From Levilactobacillus fujinensis (GTDB lineage Bacteria; Bacillota; Bacilli; Lactobacillales; Lactobacillaceae): a stretch of 64,000 nucleotides of DNA. The translations under genes were made by a program, and so were the position numbers. The stretch lies in the NCBI RefSeq assembly GCF_003946335.1, contig NZ_RHNX01000002.1, positions 83,414-147,413 on the forward strand, in the 5' to 3' direction. Under the pieces are notes generated by a model, which searched no databases, was not told the DNA's origin, and saw only the letters and a list, made by a program, of their open reading frames with translations. Below, piece by piece: positions 8,392 to 16,367 of this stretch (its first letter is position 1; the number at the start of each line of letters is the position of its first letter).

Positions 8392-9564
8392 CTATTTTTT
8401 AAAGACAGGATCTTCTGCATCGGCCATAGTAGGTTGGTTCAATGCTGGCACAAAACCTATGTGAGCGCCACCAGCATCCATTCCAGCTAAGAAGTCGAAG
8501 TAAGGTGACGCAATACCCAACTCATCTAAATCGGCTAGTGGCAGGGTATAGCGAATACTATCTTCAGCACCTGCTACAACTTTTTCGACCCATTGTGGCT
8601 CCCGGATACTCTCCCGACCAATAGCGACAAAGTCAATGTCGGCCGTCATGACGCGTTCAGCATCTGCTGGCGTGTCAATACTTCCAACGGAAATCAGGGG
8701 TGTCTGAGAAACTGCGCGCTGAATCTTCTTGATTACTGGTTCCTGATCATCATGATCACGCAGAGATGTCCGCCAAACATTTCCCATGGAAACGTGCAGG
8801 TAGTCCAAGCCCAAGGTATCCAACTTAGCAACCAGTTTTAGCGTATCAGCCAAGGTGATTCCGGGTTCCTCAATTTCTTCTGGCGAGAATCGGTAACCCA
8901 CTGCAAATGGGCGATTGCTATTTTCCTTAACGGCGCGTTGCACTTCAGCCACGATTCGTAGCGGGAAGGTCATCCGTTTTTCAACGGAGCCACCCCACTT
9001 GTCAGTCCGGCGATTACTGTGTGGTGAGAAGAACTGTTGAATCAGATACGTATTGGCACCGTGAATTTCAACGCCATCAAATCCAGCCGCAATGGCCCGG
9101 CGCGTTGCTTCGCCAAAATCTGTGATGGTCTGTTCAATTTCGGTAGCCGTTAATGCCACTGGCGTTTCAGCCCCGGGACGTAGCGCCGCAACTGCACTGG
9201 CGGAAACGGTCTGCTGTCCCCGTAAGATAGCGGAAGTCGACATCCGACCAACACTAAAGATCTGCAAGATGGCCTTCGACCCATTCTTCTGGATAGCACG
9301 TGCTAACTTCCTCAAACCCGGAATGAACCGATCCTCGGCGGCCGACAATTGGCCTTCGAACCCCTTGCCTCGGGCATTGACGTAAGCAACTGGGGTAATA
9401 AACATTCCCACACCACCGGTATGAATGTCGGCATAGCGCAACTCTTCACGGGAAACCTCCCCGTTCTCTAATGCCATGCATTCCGTCATTGGCGGTAAAA
9501 CCACTCGGTTCTTAATCTGAACACCAGATTTTAACGTCTTTGGTTGCAAAAATTGATAACTCAT
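8392..9564 (-). CDS. NADH:flavin oxidoreductase, Old Yellow Enzyme family
   Basis: A 390-residue FMN-dependent TIM-barrel reductase that uses NAD(P)H to reduce activated C=C bonds. Visible family features are LKNRVVLPPMTE-like N-terminus (IKNRVVLPPM), the active-site helix FDGVEIHGANTYLIQQFFSPHSNRR and the phosphate-binding GSI and AIGRESI segments. There is no C-terminal FeS/FAD domain, so it is a short OYE. ATG 9564 has AGGAGG 8 nt upstream; the GTG three bases earlier is less likely. It is divergent from a TetR gene (9748), which is the probable regulator. A weak cre-like sequence lies at 9634-9647 and an 11-bp palindrome CTTATGATAAG at 9669-9679 may be the TetR operator. Confidence 0.88.
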   Translation of the reverse strand: MSYQFLQPKTLKSGVQIKNRVVLPPMTECMALENGEVSREELRYADIHTGGVGMFITPVAYVNARGKGFEGQLSAAEDRFIPGLRKLARAIQKNGSKAILQIFSVGRMSTSAILRGQQTVSASAVAALRPGAETPVALTATEIEQTITDFGEATRRAIAAGFDGVEIHGANTYLIQQFFSPHSNRRTDKWGGSVEKRMTFPLRIVAEVQRAVKENSNRPFAVGYRFSPEEIEEPGITLADTLKLVAKLDTLGLDYLHVSMGNVWRTSLRDHDDQEPVIKKIQRAVSQTPLISVGSIDTPADAERVMTADIDFVAIGRESIREPQWVEKVVAGAEDSIRYTLPLADLDELGIASPYFDFLAGMDAGGAHIGFVPALNQPTMADAEDPVFKK

Positions 9565-9747
9565 CACAAAAACCTCCTACACTTAACTTAAGCTTGCTTA
9601 TGGTTCAACGCCCCTAACTATTCTGTACTGGTTGGGTAACGCTTACTTGTCCAATGTACCAGATACGCTTATGATAAGTAAGAGACGATTCGTGCTTTTT
9701 GTTCATTACTAAACAAAGTCTATATTCTGTCCAAAGTTGGTGAAAAA

Positions 9748-10290
9748 ATGGATATTCGACAACAGCTTTTCAACGCCGTCTACACACTCGGCCAGCACCA
9801 GGAAATCAAGAACATAACGGTGAACGACATTCTCCAGGAAGCTAGCGTGAGTCGGGGGTCCTTTTACAAATACTTCGCTGATAAATATGATGTGATTAAT
9901 TGCTACTACCAGGAATCGATGACTGAAATTTTCAAAGACTGCCATGAGTACACGTGGGAAGGGATTTTTACCAAATCCTTGACCTATCTCAAATCCCATC
10001 AGGCATTCTTCAAAATGACATTTCAAGATACCGGTCAAAACTCCTTCACTGACTTTTTCCGTAGTGAGCTAGTCCGCGAGTTTTCTAACACCATTATTAT
10101 TCACAGCACGCACCAATCGCTCTCGACCGATGAGCAAAAGGCGCTCCATTTCTACGTGGACGGCTTCGTCAGCTATATTCGGCGCTGGGCACTAACCGAC
10201 ATGCGACAGCCCACAACTGAGTTGGGCCACGACCTCCACTTATTCATGCCGGAATTACTTTGCCGGATTCAGTTAAATCTTCGCCACTAA
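9748..10290 (+). CDS. TetR/AcrR-family regulator
   Basis: A 180-residue repressor. The N-terminal helix-turn-helix is clear: ITVNDILQEASVSRGSFYKYFADKYDVI (residues about 23-50). The C-terminal half is all-helical, of the kind called TetR_C in lactic acid bacteria, and would bind an unknown ligand. It is transcribed away from the OYE reductase gene across a 183-bp intergenic region. The common pattern of TetR repressors controlling a divergent reductase suggests it senses a reactive electrophile handled by that enzyme. The start ATG 9748 has only a weak ribosome site. Confidence 0.85.
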   Translation: MDIRQQLFNAVYTLGQHQEIKNITVNDILQEASVSRGSFYKYFADKYDVINCYYQESMTEIFKDCHEYTWEGIFTKSLTYLKSHQAFFKMTFQDTGQNSFTDFFRSELVREFSNTIIIHSTHQSLSTDEQKALHFYVDGFVSYIRRWALTDMRQPTTELGHDLHLFMPELLCRIQLNLRH

Positions 10291-10330
10291 TCACCATCGC
10301 CAGACGTTCGCGCCGTAATCTAAAAAGCTG

Positions 10331-10439
10331 TGACTGGGATATAACTCAAAAAGTTGCTTCTTTCAGAATCTAACGGTTCTGAAAGAAGCAACTTTTTATT
10401 TACGCCACTATGGTGTTGAAACATACGTCATATGTCCCA
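10331..10439. repeat. Intergenic repeat copy B with terminator hairpin
   Basis: Second copy of the element at 2662-2768. The hairpin (10348-10367 with 10378-10397, 20-bp arms) differs from copy A by a C-to-T change matched by a G-to-A change in the opposite arm, so pairing is kept. It lies between the convergent TetR and GPH symporter genes. Confidence 0.78.
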
Positions 10440-10451
10440 ACTTTTTTTAAC

Positions 10452-11897
10452 CTACTTTTTTTCTGCGTCGTCCTTGCCCCAAGTCTTTTCCAATTCAGCA
10501 ACGATTTCCGCATGTTTTTCTTCGGTAATCTTAACCTTGCTCAAGAAGATAATACTCCCAATGATCACGGTCACAATGGGTGTACCAAGCATAATAGCTT
10601 TCAACGTCAACACGTTGCTAGACGTCATTGCACTAACCTTAGCATTACCAGACATGCCGGCCATCACTGCCGTCATCCCAGTGATACCAGTCACAATCGC
10701 GCCAGACAATTTATCGACCAGTGGCCGAATGGACAGAACTAACGATTCATCTCGGTGGCCCAACTTCAATTGTCCATATTCCACGATATCCGTAAAGGTC
10801 ATCAGAACCACTAAGAAAATCAGTGGCTGTGGCAGGTTGAAGAGCGCACCTGCTAACAGAACTAACCAGAGATTCTTATCGGCAAATGAAAACAAACCAA
10901 TGGCAACGAAGATGATGACGATACAGATGACGAAAACGTTCCGTCGTTTAAACTTTTTAGCTAACGCCGGGAACAGGGAAACGGCAAGTAGACCAATCCC
11001 CATATTCAACATCCCCAGAATGGAGAATTTTGCAGCGTCGCCCAAAACGTAAGTGAAGTAGTACAGCATTAATGAATTGGTCAGGTAGACCCCTGAACCA
11101 TACAGGACGTACGCTAATGCCAGCCAAAGCAACTGATCGTTGTGGACCAGGATCCACAGTACCTTCTTAAATCCAGTTTCTTCTTTATTTTCCCGCAAAC
11201 GAGAGTTAACTTCCTTAGTCCCAAATCCAATTGAAACCGCTCCCAAAAGTGCAATTATTGCAGCAACGACGGCGTACAGGAACCACCCCCGGCTATCCCC
11301 AGTACCGCCCTCGTTGGTGGCAGAAAACATTAAAATCATTGGAATAATTGTTACGGTAACAATCGTCCCCCCTAACGTAGAGCCAATCCGGGCAATCGTT
11401 GCGGTTTTTTCCCGTTCCAGTGAATCAAAAGACAGCGCTGGTAGCATGGACCACAGACCAATATCTTTGAAGGCAAAGAAGATATCCATAACAATGTAGA
11501 CGAAGGTAAAGATGAATAGGTAATACATTGGCTTGCTAGTCAGGCCCCACATATCACTGAATAAGAGCATCATGGCTAAACCAGAAACAATGGTTCCGAC
11601 AACGACCCAGGGCTTGAATTTTCCCCAACGGGTCTGCGTCTTGTCAATCGTATTCCCAATGAAGGGATCAATGAATAACTCAGCGACCCGAAGAACAAAG
11701 ATGATGGTCGTCATGACCCCAATCATTTTATTGTTGTAGGCCGTGTCTGACGAATTAAATAAGTGATTCGTGACAAACATAATAAAGTAGCTGTTCATAA
11801 CCTGGTTGAATAAGTCATGCCCAAATGCCCCAAACGCATAAGAAGTCCGGCTGACCCAACCGTGATTTGTATTGTTTTCCATAATCTTGCGCCCCAT
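10452..11897 (-). CDS. GPH-family sugar:cation symporter
   Basis: A 12-helix transporter of about 481 residues in the glycoside-pentoside-hexuronide family (melibiose carrier-like). The N-terminus has the family pattern SRTSYAFGAFGHDLFNQ and later RWGKFKPWVV, corresponding to the conserved cytoplasmic loop. It would import an oligosaccharide with H+ or Na+. It follows the GH31 gene with TAA-GGGAAA-ATG spacing, so translation is coupled. ATG 11897 is only 3 nt from AAGGG; an alternative start at 11882 (MENNTNHG) would give 476 residues and is quite possible. The substrate is probably the same as that of the adjacent GH31 hydrolase. Confidence 0.9.
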   Translation of the reverse strand: MGRKIMENNTNHGWVSRTSYAFGAFGHDLFNQVMNSYFIMFVTNHLFNSSDTAYNNKMIGVMTTIIFVLRVAELFIDPFIGNTIDKTQTRWGKFKPWVVVGTIVSGLAMMLLFSDMWGLTSKPMYYLFIFTFVYIVMDIFFAFKDIGLWSMLPALSFDSLEREKTATIARIGSTLGGTIVTVTIIPMILMFSATNEGGTGDSRGWFLYAVVAAIIALLGAVSIGFGTKEVNSRLRENKEETGFKKVLWILVHNDQLLWLALAYVLYGSGVYLTNSLMLYYFTYVLGDAAKFSILGMLNMGIGLLAVSLFPALAKKFKRRNVFVICIVIIFVAIGLFSFADKNLWLVLLAGALFNLPQPLIFLVVLMTFTDIVEYGQLKLGHRDESLVLSIRPLVDKLSGAIVTGITGMTAVMAGMSGNAKVSAMTSSNVLTLKAIMLGTPIVTVIIGSIIFLSKVKITEEKHAEIVAELEKTWGKDDAEKK

Positions 11898-11903
11898 TTT
11901 CCC

Positions 11904-13469
11904 TTAATTTGACGATAACTTACGGTAAGCTGGCAAAGATTGCAGGGTTACCGGTACTTGCCGTTCAGCTGGTCCCGTAATGATAGTCGCCTCACCAGTG
12001 ATGGCTTGCCATTGACCGGCAGGGAAGTAAATGGCCTTTTGTGTTGCATGTGGCTCTAGTACTGGCGCAACCAGGAAATCATTTCCCAGCATGAACTGCG
12101 TGTTCAAATACTGCCGCTTCGTTTCGGCAAAGTCGTAAGCCATGGAACGAACAATTGGTGCACCAGTTTGAGCAGCATTTTCCGCTAAAATTGCGATATC
12201 GTCGGCAAATTGCTGGTGAAGTTTCGCCGCTTGCCGGCAGAGTGCCAGGTGTTCTTTATCCAGTACCCGCCATGGCGCCACGGAAAACTGCATCATCGGC
12301 ATTAATGCTGAACACTGCGCAGAACGGACGATGAGTTCCTGATCAAAATGATCGAGAGTGATCAAACTCCGAATTTCACCGCCACCAATCATATCTGGAC
12401 AGCTAAAATAGTATCCCAACAGGCCTTGTGCAATCGTATCTGGAATCAGTTCAGACAGACCGTCTTTGCCCCACTCAAAACGCTTATCTTGTAGGCGATT
12501 AACCAATGGTGCGCCTTCATTGCGGTAGTTGGCCCGGAATTCATTATAAGGAAACTCTGCACCAAACTCACCCCATAGTTGGGTCTGCTGTTGTGGGCTC
12601 AATTCGCCGGCTGAGATGTCGGTTTCTTGATAGAAATGTGGATCGCCTGCGTCAAATTTAAAGCCATCAACACCTGTATCTGCTTGCAATTTCTGCAGTG
12701 TCCCTTTTAGCCAGTCATAAGTCGCTGAATGACTTAAATCCAAAATGGCACTGTAGCCATTCCACCATTCGCGGACCACAGGTTCACCTGATGGCTCACG
12801 CAACAACATCTGCTTATCGCGTAGCTCCCGGTATTCCATAGAATCCGCACTGACAAATGGACAGACCCAAACCATGACCTTGAACCCCATATCATGTAAC
12901 TCATCGACCATCGCTCGAGGATCAGGGAACTTACGTGCGGAGAACTCCCAGCGACCATAGTAGTCGGCCCATAAGTCGTCGATCATAATAATTCCTGCTG
13001 GAAACCCATTATCAGCAATACCATGTGCGTACTTCAAGACATCAGTCTGATTTTGTTGATAAAGTAGCTCAATCCACGTATTCCATTGAGGTAGGTCAAA
13101 AAATGCTCGTGGCGGCATTTTGCCCAACTGAAAGGCTTGCTCAGCGACCACTTGCTGAGCGCCACGGAGACCGTCAGCCCCGGTTACCATTGAAACGGCA
13201 TCACGCGTGACGATATGGAAAATACCATCAGCTAATGTCAGCTTGAACGGCGTCGCACTCCAGATTGCCCGACCCTTAGTGGACAGAAAAATCGGAGCAA
13301 CCTGGTTGCCATTCACCAAATGAATCAAATCAAGCTCATATGTACTCTCACGAGTTAATGGGTATTGCGAACCATCAGCCACACAACCACCGTACCACTC
13401 TTCATCTTCCAAAACGGGAACCTCTAGCGGCGCGGTCAAACTTGCGGTCAATTCATCAAAAGTTATCAT
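11904..13469 (-). CDS. Glycoside hydrolase family 31
   Basis: A 521-residue intracellular enzyme of the GH31 TIM-barrel family. The nucleophile region reads GFKFDAGD, and the substrate-binding loop is FSCPDMIGGGEI. Other conserved strands are MIDDLWADYYGRWEF and FKVMVWVCPF. The protein is shorter than classic 700-residue alpha-xylosidases because the N-terminal domain is compact. Specificity (alpha-xyloside, alpha-glucoside or alpha-galactoside) cannot be decided by eye. It is the first gene of an operon with the GPH symporter, and a 12-bp-arm inverted repeat lies about 60 bp upstream. The start ATG 13469 has GGGAGGAAG upstream. Confidence 0.88.
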   Translation of the reverse strand: MITFDELTASLTAPLEVPVLEDEEWYGGCVADGSQYPLTRESTYELDLIHLVNGNQVAPIFLSTKGRAIWSATPFKLTLADGIFHIVTRDAVSMVTGADGLRGAQQVVAEQAFQLGKMPPRAFFDLPQWNTWIELLYQQNQTDVLKYAHGIADNGFPAGIIMIDDLWADYYGRWEFSARKFPDPRAMVDELHDMGFKVMVWVCPFVSADSMEYRELRDKQMLLREPSGEPVVREWWNGYSAILDLSHSATYDWLKGTLQKLQADTGVDGFKFDAGDPHFYQETDISAGELSPQQQTQLWGEFGAEFPYNEFRANYRNEGAPLVNRLQDKRFEWGKDGLSELIPDTIAQGLLGYYFSCPDMIGGGEIRSLITLDHFDQELIVRSAQCSALMPMMQFSVAPWRVLDKEHLALCRQAAKLHQQFADDIAILAENAAQTGAPIVRSMAYDFAETKRQYLNTQFMLGNDFLVAPVLEPHATQKAIYFPAGQWQAITGEATIITGPAERQVPVTLQSLPAYRKLSSN

Positions 13470-13528
13470 CAGAACTTCCTCCCAAAATATTTGGTGATTT
13501 CTGTTTTATCATAGCCAAATCTATTTCG

Positions 13529-13558
13529 AAACGGTAGCAACTCGAATTGCTATCGTTT
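13529..13558. promoter_or_regulatory. Palindromic operator upstream of the GH31-GPH operon
   Basis: Two 12-nt arms, AAACGGTAGCAA and TTGCTATCGTTT, are inverted around a 6-nt spacer with one mismatch. There is no T-run, so this is not a terminator. A -10-like TATGAT follows on the minus strand without a good -35, which would fit an activator site. Confidence 0.65.
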
Positions 13559-13754
13559 TACCCCTTGGAGCAATTAAGTAACTTAATTTTTAAACCAACC
13601 CTCATGAGACGTGGTTCCGAACGCTATGTAATAGTTTTGTGTGGTTAGTGTATTATTTTAATTAACCCTACTGACAATCACTAATCACTACGTTATGATG
13701 TGAATGTAACCGGAAATGAAAACGTCACCGCACTTTTGAAAGGCAGGTATTTTC

Positions 13755-15485
13755 ATGAAAACTAGGCAACGTACTTGGACCAAACGCGCCGCAACAATTC
13801 TTTCTTTAGTCGCCGTGACACTCCCCATGGCAACAACCGTGGCCAGTGCTGCAACGACTGCCGATGATCTCTCCACACACGAAGCCCCTTACGGCTACTT
13901 TGTGGACACGTATCAACAAAACGTCAAGAAAAACACGACGCAGACCAACAACCCCGTCATTGGTGAGATGGCTGAGTTCTCTACATACTGGAATAACGAC
14001 AAAGTTTTGAGCCCCGTCTTACTAGGCGAAAATGTGGGCAAGGCTGCTGCCATTACGCAGAAGCGAACTGACGCGGAAGCCACGCGTTCCTATCTGACTG
14101 ACCGTCGGAATCTGCGTTACAATTTGGTTTCTGGCTTGGGGCCTTACGCCTCAGCATTCATTAAAAATGCTGACGCCAAGACCGACTTTAATGACATGCC
14201 AAGTACCCCTCTTCCTGCAGATGCACCCTACAGTAAGGTGACTTGGGCATCAACGACCTCCCCACTTGGTCCCCTAGTTAAGCTCGTCGACACCACAGCA
14301 AGTTCACCATTCTCTGGTACTGGTGTGGTAAAACACGTTGTCCGCTACGTCCGTCCTTACCGTCAAAGTACTGATGTTAAAGTTGTCCCAGCCCTTTCTA
14401 AGGTCATGGCCGCTGCTAAAGCTGACGACTACGACTTCCCAAGTGGGCACACAACCGCTGCCTTTGAATCTGGTGAAGCGTTGGCCTACGCCGTACCCGA
14501 ACGCTTTCAAGAACTGATCACCCGTTCTTCCGAAGTAGGCTACGACCGAATCCTAGCCGGCCGACACTCACCATTAGCCGTGATGGGTGGTCGGATGGTT
14601 GGAACGGCTATGACTGCCGCTACTCTGAACGATCCTAAGAATCAAGAATTAATGAAGCAAGCTTACGCCGTTGCTCATACCGACTCCCTGTTGAAGACCA
14701 AGGAACTGTCTGCAACCGACGACTTCAAAGATTACCAAACGAACCGGGATGCTTACCGTTTTCGGATGACTTACGGCTTCAGTCAAACTGGAAATACAAC
14801 ACAAGCCATGCGCGTTCCAAAGGGTGCCGAAGTCCTCTTAGCAACCCGGTTGCCTTACCTAAACGCAACCCAACGGCGTGACGTCTTATTCACGACGGGA
14901 ATGCCGTCCGGTTATCCCGTTATGGACGATGCTGAAGGTTGGGGCCGCTTAGACCTCTTCTCCGCTGCCAACGGTTACGGCGCTCTCAATGACCAAGTCA
15001 CGGTTAACATGGATGCCAGCCAAGGCGGATTCAACGCTAAGGATAATTGGCGTAACAATATTGCCGGTAAGGGCCAATTGACAAAGACTGGTTCTGGTAG
15101 CCTAACGTTGAGTGGAAATAACAGCTACACCGGTGGGACTCTGTTGAAGGCCGGTGCCTTGCAATTAGCAACCCCTTCCGCATTGGGTAAGGGAAACCTT
15201 ACAATCAAGGGTGGCCAACTTCAATTGGCAACGACTAAGGTCACCATCAAAGGTAATTTCCAACAAACAAAAGCTGGTCAACTGAAGCTAAGTCGCGATG
15301 CTCACGTCAACATTAAGAAGACCGCCAAACTGAACGGGACATTGAAGTTAACCTCTGACGCCTTAAAGAACGGGACGAAGGTTCTCACTTTCCACGCACA
15401 CAAAGGAAAGTTCAAACACGTCTCTGGCTTACCAAAGGGCTGGCATGTAGTCTACACGAAACATGCTGTTAAGTTAGTAAAGTAG
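13755..15485 (+). CDS. Secreted PAP2 phosphatase with autotransporter-type repeats
   Basis: A 576-residue exported protein. A signal peptide (about 1-32, ending ASAATTA) is followed by a PAP2/class A acid phosphatase domain. Motif 1 is KHVVRYVRP (about residue 195), motif 2 DFPSGHTTA (about 228) and motif 3 DRILAGRHSPLAVMGGR (about 265-280). In related proteins motif 3 reads HSPLD; here the Asp that assists the catalytic His is Ala, so activity may be altered. The C-terminal third (about 440-576) has LTKTGSGSLTLSGNNSYTGGT, an autotransporter-associated beta-strand repeat, and a basic KKTAKLNG tail. There is no LPXTG or translocator barrel. It probably acts on extracellular phosphomonoesters. 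Monocistronic, with a strong terminator. Confidence 0.85.
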   Translation: MKTRQRTWTKRAATILSLVAVTLPMATTVASAATTADDLSTHEAPYGYFVDTYQQNVKKNTTQTNNPVIGEMAEFSTYWNNDKVLSPVLLGENVGKAAAITQKRTDAEATRSYLTDRRNLRYNLVSGLGPYASAFIKNADAKTDFNDMPSTPLPADAPYSKVTWASTTSPLGPLVKLVDTTASSPFSGTGVVKHVVRYVRPYRQSTDVKVVPALSKVMAAAKADDYDFPSGHTTAAFESGEALAYAVPERFQELITRSSEVGYDRILAGRHSPLAVMGGRMVGTAMTAATLNDPKNQELMKQAYAVAHTDSLLKTKELSATDDFKDYQTNRDAYRFRMTYGFSQTGNTTQAMRVPKGAEVLLATRLPYLNATQRRDVLFTTGMPSGYPVMDDAEGWGRLDLFSAANGYGALNDQVTVNMDASQGGFNAKDNWRNNIAGKGQLTKTGSGSLTLSGNNSYTGGTLLKAGALQLATPSALGKGNLTIKGGQLQLATTKVTIKGNFQQTKAGQLKLSRDAHVNIKKTAKLNGTLKLTSDALKNGTKVLTFHAHKGKFKHVSGLPKGWHVVYTKHAVKLVK

Positions 15486-15497
15486 CCCAAAAATCTG

Positions 15498-15543
15498 TAT
15501 AGGAAAAGGGACTGTGGCGGTTGTCACAGTCCCTTTTCCTATA
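15498..15543. terminator. Strong bidirectional terminator
   Basis: A 19-bp perfect stem with an 8-nt loop lies between the convergent PAP2 and XRE genes; A and T tracts are within the arms. Confidence 0.85.
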
Positions 15544-15545
15544 CC

Positions 15546-15758
15546 TTATTCTTCCCTATTTTCCTGATACGCCAACAAGTCTCCCGGCTGACACTGTAAA
15601 ACGCGACAGAGTGCCGTCAATGTCGAAAAACGAACGGCACGGGCCTTTCCATTTTTCAAAATTGACAGGTTCGCCATGGTAAGACCGACCTTCTTAGAAA
15701 GTTCCGTTAACGTCATCTTGCGCTTCGCTAGCATGACGTCTAAATTAATTACAATCAT
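15546..15758 (-). CDS. Small XRE-family (YozG-like) regulator
   Basis: A 70-residue protein that is little more than a Cro/CI helix-turn-helix: MTLTELSKKVGLTMANLSILKNGKARAVRF, followed by the ALCRVLQCQPGDLL helix. Such short XRE proteins are usually encoded with a DUF2975 membrane protein, as here: its ATG overlaps the stop of that gene by 4 nt. The pair is common in Firmicutes and is thought to be a membrane-linked regulatory module, but its signal is unknown. Confidence 0.88.
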   Translation of the reverse strand: MIVINLDVMLAKRKMTLTELSKKVGLTMANLSILKNGKARAVRFSTLTALCRVLQCQPGDLLAYQENREE

Positions 15759-16225
15759 ATTGTCAGCTCATTTTCTGTTTTGAACGCAAACGCATTGGCT
15801 ACCAGTTTTTGTAAGATACTGGCGAAGATGCCGATAACGGTTGCAGCTGCCAAAATAAGACACGATAATAACAAAATCCCTGGCGCATCAGCCGCATTTG
15901 TCCACCAATAAGCTAACGGGAGCATCCCCAAGAACATAACGGCCACGATATAGGCACTCCACTTAATTCGTTTGAGCGCCGTGATTGATTTCAGTGAAAA
16001 CGCCGTATTCTGATCAACACGCTGCAATAGCGTATATGCCTGCACGACAGCGTTTAGAACGCAGCCACACGTGACCAGCAATCCACCGCCCATAACGAAT
16101 GAGAATCCGTGCATGATGTGGGTCGTTCCATCCACCAAGAATGGCACCACAACTATTCCCAACACAATGACAATCAAGCCGATAATGGTCAAAGCTAACT
16201 TTAGAAATAACGTTTCTCGTTTCAC
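15755..16225 (-). CDS. DUF2975 membrane protein
   Basis: A 156-residue protein with four transmembrane helices (about 10-31, 38-60, 92-112 and 120-143). Between helices 2 and 3 there is the cytoplasmic segment LLQRVDQNTAFSLKSITALKRIKWS, which is the hallmark of DUF2975. It is translationally coupled to the XRE gene downstream. The likely role is to modulate that regulator at the membrane; this is inferred from the conserved pairing only. Confidence 0.85.
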   Translation of the reverse strand: MKRETLFLKLALTIIGLIVIVLGIVVVPFLVDGTTHIMHGFSFVMGGGLLVTCGCVLNAVVQAYTLLQRVDQNTAFSLKSITALKRIKWSAYIVAVMFLGMLPLAYWWTNAADAPGILLLSCLILAAATVIGIFASILQKLVANAFAFKTENELTI

Positions 16226-16367
16226 GACAGGTCCCTCCTCTATTTAATTTCAGAATACGCCATTTGTTATTGATAAACAATAAATAATTATTAAAATACG
16301 ATAAAATTTATCTAAACTGTAAAAAAAACGTGGTCGCGTTTTTCACACGGTTCACGTCTTTTCTGGT

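Noticed and set aside
9634..9647. cre site at the OYE promoter
   Set aside because: Only about 11 of 14 positions match; too weak to call.
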